Origin: Glebionis coronaria
Lineage: Eukaryota; Streptophyta; Magnoliopsida; Asterales; Asteraceae
Length of the DNA: 64,000 nt
Direction of reading: 5' to 3'
Assembly (NCBI GenBank): GCA_025667525.1
Contig: CM046877.1
Coordinates: 31,879,255-31,943,254, forward strand
Each line of letters opens with the position of its first letter. The stretch's first letter is position 1. Shown here one piece after another: positions 1 to 11,150 of the stretch. The notes under the pieces were generated by a model. That model was not told the DNA's origin. It worked only from the letters and a program-made list of their open reading frames with translations, and did not search any database. Both the position numbers and the translations under genes were made by a program.

Positions 1-165
1 GACACATGGCACATTTTGCACCCGATTGTTCTGATTGTCCAATTGCCCTGGACCTAAATGTGCATGACCAACACATTTGTACCCATCTCGGAATTGGGTA
101 ATGGGTCAAATGACCATTTTGATAATTTTCCCAATTAATATTTAGTTTTATTTTAGCCAGTTAGT
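1..165. repeat. Fragment of a dispersed repeat
   Basis: The first ~130 bases resemble, base for base with many substitutions, the tails of the two large blocks at about 26519-26640 and 62340-62460. Shared landmarks are a ggca/ggcgca..tttgca stretch, a 'ttgccctggac' core and a later 'aattggg.aatg' stretch. No open frame is seen. It is probably an old copy of the same non-coding repeat, cut by the window edge. Confidence 0.45.
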
Positions 166-656
166 CATATTTGTCAAAATCCCGATCTTTATTTTAACAT
201 TTTTTAATTTTTTGATACTGCAGATTAAAGACGATTCAGATCCAAAATCCCGATCTTTATTTTAACATTTTTTAATTTTTTGATATTGCAGATCAAAGAC
301 GCTTCAGATCATACATAGGATCTTCACATGCTTAAAATCTTATAAGATCATGATATTGACCATAAGATCTTAGGATGTATTATGATTCAGTTTTACTTTT
401 TTCGAACCACAAACTAAAAACACAAATTTGTTATTTATTTCGTACTATCTAAAAATCAATGTGTTAATCTTCTTATACATTTCATAATCATAATTGAATA
501 CATCATTTTTATGAAACATTTATATAATTTTGTGTTTACGATATTTAATAATTTATAGATTTATATAATATTACGAAGACCAATTCGATTTTATCATCTC
601 GGCCTTGCCAAAACAAAACAGAAATCCTAGATTAGATCCCGATCATAAAAACCTTG
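166..656. mobile_element. hAT-type MITE, degenerate copy
   Basis: This 491-bp non-coding stretch is homologous throughout to the MITE at 6227-6687. It begins catatttgtcaaaa and ends aaaaaccttg, the same terminal inverted repeat pattern (CA..GTTTTCAA). The flanking 8 bases (158-165 and 657-664) match poorly, so the target duplication has decayed. Bases 175-242 are duplicated in tandem at 243-310 (68-bp period); the sister copy lacks this duplication. It carries no transposase and is non-autonomous. Confidence 0.6.
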
Positions 657-1652
657 CACTCTAAGAGATTCCATTGTAAATTGTACCACCTTTAATTTCT
701 CTTCATTTTAAACACAATCTGATCGATTCGTACAACATATAAGTATGATCTTTCTTTTAGTTTTCAAAACTACATGGCTATAAAATTAATTGCAAATTTT
801 TAATGAGGCGGCTTCGCATATGAAATCATGAAAATGATCTGAATTTATATAAATAGCCCAGAAATCAATTTTTCATGGTTAATGACACCATGACAGTAGT
901 GATCTATAGTTTATTCGCGTGGAAATAAACCTCCAACAATGTTTTCTCTCCGTTGAGAAAATACTATGACTTTGTAGTGCATATGTGAACATAAAGGGGG
1001 CAAAGTGCCATATTATAAAGTTTAAGGTTCAAGATCGTCACTCATGTCGACTGACAGAAACCAATAAAACAATACTACTACTATGAAACCCCACTTTCCA
1101 ATTTCCCCAAAATCTGACTTAGATTTTTATTCTTCTTTTTATGTTTCAGTTCAAAACCAAAACTATGATGATATGAAACCACTGTAAGTTTTTTATTGTT
1201 TCATGGCTACTCTTGTTTCATAATACAAGCTTATAGTTCAGGTGTTATGTTTGACCTTATTTTTTTGGCTTATTTTGCATTAAGATCGAATTATTGGCTC
1301 AATTAGGGGGTGTGTGGGAGTAAAACTATTTTTTTGAAAAACTAGTAATCACTTTGAACGTGTTTTGAGTAAGCTTATTCTAGGTGCTTAATAACTTATG
1401 TAAAAGGGCTTATAACTTGTTATGGAACGAAGCTTTTTGAGAACACTTATGCATTTTAGCATAGGCTTACCCAGACAAGTTGACCATCTTATTTGCATCT
1501 TTGTGAGCTTATTTTCCTGTTTAAGCATTGATTATAAGTTATGAGTCTCACATATCATATACATTTTTCTCAGGTCAGACCTCTAAGGATCTCGTTAGTC
1601 GTTTCCAACCAGCTGAACATTAGCTTTTGAGCAGCTTAAATCATCAACAGAT
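657..1652 (+). promoter_or_regulatory. Putative promoter and 5' leader of the COI1-like gene
   Basis: This AT-rich stretch lies between the MITE and the start codon and has no convincing coding frame. A good TATA box (tatataaata) lies at about 846-855, which would place transcription start near 880. A perfect plant donor (GTAAGT, 1184) and a pyrimidine-rich acceptor (tttttctcag, ending 1573) could bound a 390-bp leader intron. Bases ~1303-1490 start with gggggtgtgtggg and contain cttacccagacaagttg, which faintly resembles a decayed MITE. All of this is inferred from sequence only. Confidence 0.35.
1184..1573 (+). other. Possible intron in the 5' untranslated leader
   Basis: The donor reads act|GTAAGTTTTT and the acceptor ttttctcag|gtcagacc. 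Length is 390 bp and T-rich near the 3' end. The start codon lies 79 bases downstream of the acceptor. RNA data would decide. Confidence 0.3.
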
Positions 1653-3185
1653 ATGGAGAATCACCCACATGAGGGAATCGATACTGTTCTTAATTGTGTT
1701 TTTCCTTACATACAACACGGTGATGACCGGAAGTCTGTTTCTTCAGTTTGTCGTAAATGGTATGAGCTCGATTGTATGTCACGTAAGCATGTGACTATCC
1801 ATATGTGTTACTCTCCCACACCTTCTCGCTTGCATCAACGGTTCCCATTAATTGAGTCTCTAACCCTCAAAGGATTGCCAAATCGGTTTCCAGAGATGAA
1901 TTTGAGTATTGACATCAATCAATGGATTCAAGAAATAGCTGTATCATTTGAGCGCTTGAATGCGCTTCAAATTCGTAACATGATTGTTGATGATTCGGAT
2001 CTTAAGCTCTTGGCTAGAACTCGTGGTAGAGATTTAAGGGTATTGAAGATTAGTAAGTGTAAAGGGTTTTCCACAGATGGATTACTGCATATCGGTAAGT
2101 ATTGTAATGATTTGAGAACTTTGTGTTTGACAGGAAATCTGTTCAATAATAAAGATGGGAAATGGTTACATAAATTGGCGTTGCAGAACACGGGAATTGA
2201 ATCATTGGATTTTAGGTACTTTACTATTCATGCTGTTGAAGATCTTACACTTCTTGCTAAAAACTGTCGCCGGTCTCTTGTATCTTTGAAGATTTACAGA
2301 CTCGATCTAAACAATCTAGTAGATGTCTTTAGATATGCTGTTAGGTTAAAAGAATTTTCCGGCGGTGAATTCGTTGATGACGAGGTGTATACTGGTTTTA
2401 AGTTTCCTAAAAGTATGCGTTGTATGGGTATATATTACCTAACCGAAAGTTCTTTTCCATTTGTTCTCCCCTTTGCACATCAGCTACGGGAATTGCATCT
2501 TCTTGGTGAAAGTGAAAGTTTGGATACTAATAGCCAGTGTTTATTGTTTCAAGGTTGTACCAACTTGGAAGTTCTCAGTACCGTTTGTGACTTTGAAGAC
2601 ATGGGATTGCAAGTTATTGGTGAGTTTTGCAAAAAGTTACGAGAATTTAAGGCTCAGGGTTTGGTTACTCAAATGGGACTCATTGCCATGGTAAAAGGAT
2701 GTCTTGAGTTGGAATGTTTACATATTCGTCTCGATGATATTTCAAGTGAAATTTTTGAGTGCATAGGAACTTATTTAAAGAACCTCCATGATTTGAGTAT
2801 GAGTTTGAGATATAACTACAGCATATCATCTCTCCCACTTGACAATGGGATCCGAGCTATGCTAATAGGTTGTAGCAAACTTGAAAGGTTAAGTATCCAC
2901 CTTCGACCTCGACATGGAGGAATAAGAGACATTGGTTTGAGGTATATTGGGAAGTATGGTCATAATCTGAGACATCTGTCTCTTGGTTATGCAGGAGAGT
3001 CTGATGCAGGACTTGTGAAGCTATCAAAAGGATGCCCGAATTTGAGAAAGCTGGAAATGGTGGGTTGTCCTTTTAGCGACCAAGCAATTGCCAGTTTTGT
3101 GTTTAATATACATTCTCTCCGGTATGTATGGATTCCCGATACAGGTTGTCAGACTACTTTGGCACTGACTCGTCCAAGTTCTTAA
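1653..3185 (+). CDS. COI1-like F-box/LRR protein, divergent and C-terminally truncated
   Basis: The 510-residue protein aligns with the jasmonate receptor COI1 over nearly its full length. It has an N-terminal F-box (about residues 8-50, including SVCRKWYELD) and leucine-rich repeats (about 60-495), with COI1 signatures DGKWLH, GTYLKNL, SLPLDNG and GYAGESD. COI1 proteins act as the substrate-recognition subunit of an SCF ubiquitin ligase that binds JAZ repressors together with JA-Ile. Arabidopsis COI1 is 592 residues and its gene has introns; here the frame is uninterrupted and ends just after the equivalent of Trp519, losing ~70 C-terminal residues. A ~12-residue loop is also missing near 334. 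By eye, pocket residues Arg85, Arg348, Tyr386, Arg409, Tyr444 and Arg496 correspond to Asn77, Lys333, Arg359, Ser382, His416 and Val470; only Trp519 (Trp493) is kept. It may be a retrocopy or a diverged paralogue. It is probably not a canonical JA-Ile receptor, although F-box function could remain. The start was chosen because it opens directly into the F-box. Confidence 0.85.
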   Translation: MENHPHEGIDTVLNCVFPYIQHGDDRKSVSSVCRKWYELDCMSRKHVTIHMCYSPTPSRLHQRFPLIESLTLKGLPNRFPEMNLSIDINQWIQEIAVSFERLNALQIRNMIVDDSDLKLLARTRGRDLRVLKISKCKGFSTDGLLHIGKYCNDLRTLCLTGNLFNNKDGKWLHKLALQNTGIESLDFRYFTIHAVEDLTLLAKNCRRSLVSLKIYRLDLNNLVDVFRYAVRLKEFSGGEFVDDEVYTGFKFPKSMRCMGIYYLTESSFPFVLPFAHQLRELHLLGESESLDTNSQCLLFQGCTNLEVLSTVCDFEDMGLQVIGEFCKKLREFKAQGLVTQMGLIAMVKGCLELECLHIRLDDISSEIFECIGTYLKNLHDLSMSLRYNYSISSLPLDNGIRAMLIGCSKLERLSIHLRPRHGGIRDIGLRYIGKYGHNLRHLSLGYAGESDAGLVKLSKGCPNLRKLEMVGCPFSDQAIASFVFNIHSLRYVWIPDTGCQTTLALTRPSS

Positions 3186-3984
3186 TCTTGAAACAACAGG
3201 AAGACATGTTGATGCTGGAATTCAAGTGAAGAAGTCATAGCTATTGTTAGAAAGTTTATTCAATGGTTCAATAATCGAGCTAGTTTATCTTTTACCGTTC
3301 GCGTGCGTCCTATTTTTACTCTTTAATACTGTATTTCTTGTAATAACTTGTTCCGTTTGAACTTTAATTGTATGTGTCATGGTTTGTGTTGCGAAATAGT
3401 AGTAGAGCAAGATTTATTCTATTAAGCTTTACTGCCTTTAACTTACTACCATTTACTGTTACATACACATGTAGTCCTCTACTCTGTCATTGGCGTTATT
3501 ACACATGTATTCCTAGTCTGTATATATTCAAAAAAAAAACAAGCAATACAGCAGGAATTGCAACGATTACTACAAGACAAACAAACTATAAGCTTTTGGA
3601 TGAATTGACCCAAGACGGACCCGACAATTAAAGGAGAAGTGTCTTTATCCCACCCACAAAAGGGACCACGAGTAAATCAAACAGTTCTAGCCACACAATC
3701 TAACCCTCTTTTTATTACGATTGAATCAGTAGCATGTAGCACATTTTTATGGTTTTGAATTTTTTCCACGAGCATCACATTTTTATTATGATTTTGTATT
3801 TTTCCTTTGGCAGTCATGATGTTTGCATAAGTTATTAAGCTCTAACTTTTGTGCTTGCAATTTGCAAAGTAGCCTTGATTGTTGCCAATTGGCAATTACA
3901 GCTTCATTTTCTCCACTCTCCATGTTCAAATATTTCATCATAAATTTAAAGTTTTTGTTGCTGTAACTTTTTTGCGAATACTTA
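3186..3984. other. 3' flank of the COI1-like gene, no gene seen
   Basis: AT-rich sequence running from the stop codon to the foldback element. It contains a run of nine adenines at about 3531 but no convincing coding frame and no clear polyadenylation signal. Bases 3982-3984 (TTA) are the target duplication of the next element. Confidence 0.6.
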
Positions 3985-4159
3985 GGCCGCGTTTAGTTGA
4001 AAAACATTTTCTATCATTTTCTATTTTTTGTTTTGTAGAAAAAGAGAAGGGATTTCCATCTCCACAAAACACTTGAAAATTTACAAAACGCGTTTAGTTA
4101 GAGAAATATGTATTTGTGTTTTCTATTTATCAAAACTAGAAAACATGTTCAAGTGTTTT

Positions 4160-4749
4160 TGTTTTAGGTTTTCGTCAGTGAATTTACGTTTTCTTCGGTA
4201 AATTCACGTTTTCGTCATTAAATTTACGTTTTCGTCAGTAATTTTACGTTTTCATCAGTAATATTACGTTTTCGTCAACAATTTTACGTTATCGTCAGTA
4301 AATTTACATTTTCGTCAGTAAATTCACGTTTGGGTCAGAAAATTTCGATTTTCGTCAATATTTTTACGTTTTCGTTAGTAAATTTACGTTTTTGTCAGTA
4401 AATTTACGTTTTCGTCAGTAAATTTACGTTTTCATTATTTTAACGTTTACCTCAGTAAATTTAAGTTTCGTTAGTAAATTTACATTTTCGTCAGTGAATT
4501 TACGTTTTCGTAAGTAAATTTACGTTTTCGTCAGTAAATTTTACGTTTTCGTCAGAAATTTTACGTTTTTGTCAGTAAATTTACGCTTTCGTCAGTAAAT
4601 TTATGTTTCCGCCAGTACTTTTACGTTTTCGTCAGTAAATTTACGTTTTCGTTAGTAAATTTACATTTTTGTCACTAAATTTACGTTTGCGTCAGTATAT
4701 TTACGTTTTCGTCAGTGAATTTACGTTTTCGTTTGCAATTTTACGTTTT
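4160..4749 (+). repeat. Left minisatellite arm of the foldback element
   Basis: About 30 tandem units of ~19-20 bp with the core ttacgttttcgtcagtaaa. Units vary by single substitutions (cgtt/catt, cagt/caat) and by small length changes. Confidence 0.85.
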
Positions 4750-4761
4750 CGTTTGCAAACG
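4750..4761. repeat. Palindromic centre of the foldback element
   Basis: The 12-base perfect palindrome CGTTTGCAAACG lies where repeat orientation switches. Left of it units read ttttcgt..., right of it they read acgaaaa.... It is the natural hinge of the hairpin. Confidence 0.8.
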
Positions 4762-5800
4762 TAAAAATTTTATTGACGAAAAAGTAAATGTACCGACAAA
4801 AAGGTAAATTTGCTGACGAAAACGTAAATTTACTGACGTAAACGTTAAAATAATGACAAAAATGTAAATTTACTTATTGACGAAAACGTAAAAATACCGA
4901 CAAAAACGTAAATTTACTAACGAAAACGCAAATTTACTGATGTAAACGTTAAAATAATGACAAAAACGTAAATTTACTGACGAAAACGTAAATTTACTGA
5001 CGAAAACGTAAATTTACTGACGAAAACGTAAATTTACTGACAATAACGTAAATTTACTGACAATAACGTAAAATTTCTGACGAAAACGTAAAATTTACTG
5101 ACGAAAACGTAAATTGCTGACGAAAACGTAAATTTACTGATGAAAACGTAATTTACTGATGAAAACGTAAATTTTCTGACGTAAACATTAAAATAATTAT
5201 GAAAACGTAAATTTACTGACAAAAACGTAAATTACTTACGAAAACAGAATTTAAATGTAAAATTTCTGATGAAAACGTAAAAATACTGGCGAAAATGTAA
5301 ATTTACTGACGAAAACGTAAATTGCTGACGAAAACGTAAATTTACTGATGAAAACGTAAGTTTACTGATGAAAACGTAATTTTTCTGACGTAAACATTAA
5401 AATAATTATGAAAACGTAAATTTACTGACAAAAACGTAAATTACTTACGAAAACGTAATTTTACTAACGAAAATGTAAAATTTCTGACGAAAACGTAAAT
5501 TTACTGACGAAAACGCAAATTGCTGACGAAAACGTAAATTTACTGATGAAAACGTAAGTTTACTGATGAAAACGTAAATTTTCTGACGTAAACATTAAAA
5601 TAATTATGAAAACGTAAATTTACTGACAAAAACGTAAATTACTTACGAAAACGTAATTTTACTAACGAAAATGTAAAATTTCTGACGAAAACGCAAATTT
5701 ACTGACGAAAACGTAAAAACGTAAAAATACTGACGAAAATGTAAAATATTTGCGAAAACGTAAAATACTGATGAAAAAGCAAAATTTCCAACGCAAACGT
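4762..5800 (-). repeat. Right minisatellite arm of the foldback element
   Basis: About 50 units of the reverse-complement core (tgacgaaaacgtaaatttac). The arm is nearly twice as long as the left arm. It contains a higher-order repeat: a ~150-bp group including 'ttctgacgtaaacattaaaataattatgaaa' (written here only as a marker class) recurs at about 5172, 5390 and 5580, so the arm grew partly by duplication of multi-unit blocks. Confidence 0.8.
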
Positions 5801-6226
5801 AAAAATAAAGAGAAAATTAGATATTTTGTGTTAAAAGGAAAACATGGAAAACAAAAAAAAGTTGTTTTCTTGTTTTGTGTATAAAAGGGGAAAATAGGAA
5901 TTTTGTGTTTTGTAGAGATATTTTCGGGAAAATGACGATTTGAACACGTTTTCTATTTTCCTTGTTTTCTAGAAAACATTTTGTGGAAAACAAGGTGTTT
6001 TCCATCCAACTAAACGCACCCTTATAAATTCAAATTTACTACTAGTTGGTTATGTAATGAGAATAATTTTTCTAACCACATTTTTTAATTGTTATTAGAA
6101 AAAAAAAGAAATTAAATTTACAATAGAACTAGTTAATTAGTATGATAACTTGTAGGCTGATTTCTTAGTTTATTAGTATGAGCTTCTCAAAAATTTGTTT
6201 TTGTTTTATTTTTATACAGTTTTAGC

Positions 6227-6687
6227 CATGGTTGTCAAAATTCGATCTTCATCTTAAAATCTTACAATTTTACGATACTGCAAAGTAAAAATGATCCAGA
6301 TCTTAAATGAGATCTTTGCATACTTAATATCTTATAAGATCCCGATTTTGACCATAGGATCATAGGATATATAACGATCCGATCTTACTTTTCTCGACCC
6401 GCAAATTAAAAAGTTACAAATTTACAGGTTGTATTTCGTATAATCTAAAAAACAACGTGCTAATCTTCTTATACATTTTATAATCATAATTTAGAACTAT
6501 ATTTCGTGAATCATTCATATAATTTTGTGTTTACGATTTATAATAATTTGCAGATTTGTATAATATTACAAAGACTGTTAATAAAATGTCACTATAATAG
6601 GATCTTACGATCTCGATCCGACTTTATGATTTCGATCTTGCAAATACGAAAAAGATCCTAGCTAAGATCCCGATCTTGAAAACCTTG
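6227..6687. mobile_element. hAT-type MITE with 8-bp target duplication
   Basis: The 461-bp element starts CATGGTTGTCAA and ends TTGAAAACCTTG, giving inverted ends CA(T/A)GGTT(G/T)TCAA. It is flanked by perfect 8-bp direct repeats GTTTTAGC at 6219-6226 and 6688-6695. An 8-bp duplication with CA-starting ends is the hAT signature. It contains no coding region. It is homologous to the copy at 166-656. Repeated gatcccgatc/taagatc motifs occur inside. Confidence 0.8.
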
Positions 6688-6873
6688 GTTTTAGCATTCA
6701 ATTTCAACACCAAAATTTTGTAATTCTTAAATGGGACAAATCTAAGCACGAATTGAATAACCCAAGTTTTAAGCATAGTCGGGTTGGGGTATGGTTTTTT
6801 TTACACTTGACCCGAATGGACCCGACATGAATTAACTCATATCCGATTGACCCGACCCGATTCACACCTCTAA

Positions 6874-7380
6874 TGGTGATATGTAAGAACATTAAATTGA
6901 GAAATACCGTACCGACTTTTAATCTCACAGAACCCTAATCCATTCTCATACCAAAAGTCATACACTTAACTTTTCTTTCACCACAACGGAATACACATTT
7001 TAGTTTGCCTCATCTTTCTTACTGTTACCCTTGTTTTTCATATAGTCAAACAAGAATGTAATAGGTCAGTTTAGTAGGTATCAGTCTTGTATAATAATAG
7101 GCTAGTCAGGTTTAACGGTCTTGGACTTTAAGCTAATATTGTCTAAGTATAGGACTCTTAAAACCTAGAGAAGCCAAGCCTGTCCCATAACTTAAGCCCA
7201 CGAGCACCTTATAGATGAGGCATATATACCATCCCCAGCATGTTAGGGAGGGATTGTTGGTTCATTTCACTTTCTCTCTCTAGTAATCAATCAACCATGA
7301 TTTCTCTCCTCATTTACTCCTCTTTATCTCTCTAGATTTCTCTCTTTTTGGGTTAGGATTAAAATATATTTGGGATAACG
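6874..7380 (+). repeat. Copia-type LTR of block copy 1
   Basis: About 507 bp, matching 28104-28604. It is followed within two bases by TGGTATCAAGAGCC, an initiator-Met tRNA primer-binding site variant, so this is a 5' LTR. It has a (ctct)n-rich 3' part (tttctctctctag). The terminal CA is not preserved (it reads ..ataacg). Confidence 0.65.
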
Positions 7381-8430
7381 TGTGGTATCAAGAGCCTAAA
7401 GTAGATAGGTGATCGAGTTTTGTGGTTTGTTAGTGATTTTTGTATTGTTCGTGTATATCATCCACACGTCACAATTTTTTATAGTTTTTTTTCTTTGTTT
7501 TCAAGCATAAATCTAAACTAAAAGATCACACACGATCATGTATCCTTGAGATATAGGTGTAATAGCTTAAACACGATAAATTTTCTTCTTTCATGGTCCG
7601 AACTCATTATATACAGTACAAATCTTGATTTTGAATTTTTCGTCTTAAAAATCAAAAGCTTTGTATTTTTCGGTGTATTATGGATTAGATTTTCCGAAAA
7701 TACAAGTCGTTTTTGGATAAAATTTGCAAAAGTATAGCTTTTTCGAGTTTTTAGTTTTTTTTGGCAAAATTGAAATATTAGGTTCGAAGGTGAAATAATT
7801 GATCAAAGGCAAAATAGTCATGCGCGAAATTGCAGAACCTCCTCTTTCGACGAAATAACTGAAATTCCTCTATCGGAAAATTCCTCTCGGCAAAATTTCT
7901 CTCCGCGAAATTCCTCTTTCGGCGAAATTCCTTCGGGAAAATTCTTCTCGGAGAAATTCCTCTCGTAGAAATTCCTCTTTCGGCAAAATTCCTCTCAGCG
8001 AAATAACATTTTATCTTACGGCGAGATACTAAGTTTGCACAACGGCGAAATAATAAATTGTTAAGAGAGACGAAACTTTTTCATACTCATGTTTGAGCCG
8101 TAACCACCATCACACTTAACTTCGGATCACTAATTAAAAAAAAAGAGTTCAAATTTTTTAGGCCAAGTAAAATTTAATTTTTTCTACAGGCTTTTTAGGT
8201 CATTTCTGCTACAAATTTAAATTTTGGTAATATGTTAAAATTTTTGGGCCTAAATTCAAATCTTTTGAGCGTTAAATTTGGCTAGAAATTTTGAGAATTT
8301 TCATCATTAACCATAATTCATCACAATATATCTACTAAAGATGCGTACTCCATTCATAACATATCTTCTTAAAGATTCGAAAAATCATTCTTTCTCTTCA
8401 TATCCATTTAGATGGACTTGATACAATAAA
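7381..8430 (+). other. Copia leader with degenerate short repeats
   Basis: Begins with the primer-binding site. Bases ~7840-8010 hold about ten degenerate units of the type gaaattcctctttcggc (15-20 bp). The equivalent stretch in copy 2 is ~42470-42630. No coding frame is seen. Confidence 0.6.
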
Positions 8431-10600
8431 TGTACTATAATAGTCATAATGACGTGTCAAGGAATTCTGTGAGTGCCATTGATGCATCTTTCAAACGACA
8501 TGAAATGATATTTGAACAAGTCAGCTCAAGTCATTCAACAAATGTCAACACAACGGATTCGATGACAACAACGTCAATGAATTAGGTTAATAAAGAGAAG
8601 ATACAGACTCCAGAAGTTCAGACAAATACTGAGATTACAATCAGTAACCTATTACGAATAGAAACTTGGATTCTGAAACCAAAGATGTTCATGCAATGAA
8701 ATATAACATGTCAAAATCAAAAGAACGATGCATGGATAACTTTAGATCATTCCACTCACACATTCAGACTCTTACAAATGAAGATTTGAGAGGAACTCAC
8801 ACATTAGATGTTCCATAATTCTAAGAGATCACCTGAGTAATGTAAAGAAGTCCATTGCTGAAAGAACACGTCATAAACGGCAATTTGAAAGAAAGGTGAA
8901 TAAAAGACTGATGCAGACGAACGATAGTAATGTCAATAATCGTAAAGCATTGGATGCTTGTTATATTGCTACAGAAAGCAGTGGAACATTTTTTGGAAAG
9001 CCGGATACCAATAACGACTTAAGTAATGATTTAGATGCCGATGATGTGGATATTAAACCCATATATAACGATAAGCCAATGGGTGAGGTACAATTAACTT
9101 CTGCATATGATGTCGAACATAACGATAAGCCAATGGGTGAGGTACAAAGCAATCTGAAACCAATTATGGGAGTAAGAGTGACCAAGATGTCGAACATAAT
9201 ATTGCTAAACATTCATATCAATATCTCGAGTCTAAAAATATGTCTATAAAAAATATCATTTCCCAACTTCAAAAAGGGTTTTATAAAATGGAAGAACATT
9301 GTGTAAACCTTGAACTTAAATGCCACAAGCAGGCTTTAAAAGAAGGGCAAAATGGTTGATTTTTAAAATGAAACACGTAATAAAGCGAGGTTTAAACATG
9401 ACATACATGTAATTGAAACCATTAACATCAAATTGGAAAAACGTGTCGTTGAATTACGTAAACAAAATGAGGATTTAATCAACCAAAATGTGATAGTGAA
9501 ACAACATTTCCAAGATTTGTGCGACTCGATGAACAGAGCTCATGCTAAGACTATAAATCAGACAACTTATTTGATTTCTCAAAATGCTAAGATTAAAGAT
9601 CAAATTCAAGAAAGGATTTTTTTTCAACATCTACATTGAAAAATGAATTAATGAAGTTAAAAGGAAATTGTGTAGATACTAAGTTTGCTAAACAGTCAAT
9701 CTGGGGAAACCTCCTTCATAACCATTCAGAAATCGCTTAGTTTCTCGGAAACCGAATGTGTTAAATCATAACGACCTCAAACATTAAAGCAAGGTTTGCC
9801 TCCCAAGTTGATGTGAGTCATAATTTGTCCAAACCAGTCACTCCACAGTCTAGACCCTCTTTAAGAAAATCTGCATCTGCAAAACTTCACATGATTGCAT
9901 CAAGCAACTGTAGAAATAGTTCTAAGAACATGCCTAGGCATAGGTTAAATGACACGGGTCATAAACACTATCTAGAAATGCTAAGAATAAGACACAAGAA
10001 AGAGATAGGACTCCAAAACCTAGAGTGATACCTTCTACTATAGTTCATAACACTACCTATATGGTAGCAAACCGAAACCTATGAGCGCTAATTAAACATA
10101 TAGGAATTGGCATGCATCTAAGAGTAGTGGTGTAACGTTAAATGCAATGAAAAAAGTAGATCACTCTAGGAACCTTAGATCTTTCCCAGATGCTAAACAC
10201 TTTGTATGTTCGACATGTCACAAATGTGTCTTTGATGCAAATCACGATGGTTGTATAGCCAAGTTGCTTAGAGATGTGAATTATCAAGTTATATTTCAAC
10301 CCCATAAGACTAGAAATAGTGACAACCCCGTCGAGCATAAGCGTCCTAGGAATTCTGTTGTAGATAAGCAAACAACAACGCCTACTAGATTGTGTATTAT
10401 GTGGATAACTACTGGTAGAAGGTCAATTTAGGAGTTGGAATTTTCTTCAATAAATATTTCAATGGAGAAAGTAAAGTTGTTTCAAAGTCTTTCGCTGTCA
10501 ATATTCTTGATGCACCCGATCAACGTCAACAAGAAACTTGATTTAACTTCATCTACATCAACTCAAGTTCCAATTGTCACTATACATGGGAACTGAGACG
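8430..10600 (+). pseudogene. Copia gag / gag-extension remnant, block copy 1
   Basis: Broken frames encode a hydrophilic protein typical of the long gag-side region of SIRE-like copia elements. Recognisable segments are NVNNRKALDA...IKPIYNDKPMGEVQ (8896-9249), a lysine/glutamate-rich coiled coil (9433-9639), NLSKPVTP...NSSKNMPRHRLNDTGHKHYLE (9813-10028) and a zinc-finger-like CSTCHKCVFDANHDGC (10147-10431). Stops and frameshifts separate them. No protease, integrase or reverse transcriptase follows in this family's frame. The same segments occur in copy 2, and similar proteins are, to my recollection, abundant in Asteraceae genomes. Confidence 0.7.
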
Positions 10601-11150
10601 TGTAAATATTTTTGGTTATTTCCCTCTATTTTGATTTATAATATTTTTGAAAAAGAAAATACAAAAATATAAAACCTGTAAAAACAAAATACAAAAATAG
10701 AAAAATTTTCAAAAAGTTTCAATAAGAATCTTCTCGACATGTCTTTCAGTATTGATAATCTTTCCACACCTAGAAATTTTGTTTAACAATGACACGGGTT
10801 AGTAAATAAAGATCTAATGAAAGTTTCACAACATGTCATTTCTATTTTTATCTGTGACTTACAGTCACATGTTTGTAACTCAGATCTCAAACTAAGGAAA
10901 GTACATCTTTCAAGATAACTTATCCTAAACAACGAGAAGGTCAATCTTCTCGGTCATGAGCTTCTCTATAAAATATTCAAAGTTTTAAGCTCATAAAAAT
11001 CGGACCAAAATGCAAGGGAAGTGTACATTTCAGTGTGTTTACTCTCAAAGATAGAAGAGAAGGCCTCTAACATGATATTTTTAAAATAGTTGAACACAAT
11101 TTTTCAAGAATTTCTCAAAATATTTTTCAAATCTTTCAAAATTGTTTAGG
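10600..11150 (+). other. Post-pol-like copia sequence joined directly to gag
   Basis: Non-coding and A/T-rich. Part of it (about 10640-10900) resembles the minus-strand sequence just after pol in the SIRE-like element (about 32830-32400): a stretch like aaaaatataaaacc, then ctcg.catgtctttcagta, then a tgacacgg landmark. This suggests that the copia pol was deleted and gag now abuts the 3' region. The match is by eye and partial. Confidence 0.4.

Larger units (their letters stand above)
3985..6021. mobile_element. Foldback PIF/Harbinger-like element with minisatellite arms
   Basis: A 2037-bp element bounded by terminal inverted repeats: left GGCCGCGTTTAGTTG, right (reverse complement) GGGTGCGTTTAGTTG. 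It is flanked by TTA at 3982-3984 and 6022-6024. A TTA duplication and GG-starting ends are the hallmark of PIF/Harbinger (Tourist-like) elements. Subterminal sequence on both sides (g/tttttctattttc, ctagaaaacat) is also inverted. The interior is almost wholly short tandem repeats: ~4170-4749 reads as aatttacgttttcgtcagt units, and ~4762-5800 as their reverse complement. No transposase is present, so it depends on one in trans. Short open frames inside are repeat artefacts. Confidence 0.75.

Noticed and set aside
4160..5800. Regular ~20-bp repeats resembling a CRISPR array
   Set aside because: Units are contiguous without unique spacers, switch orientation at a palindrome, and lie in plant DNA inside a transposon with TTA target duplications.
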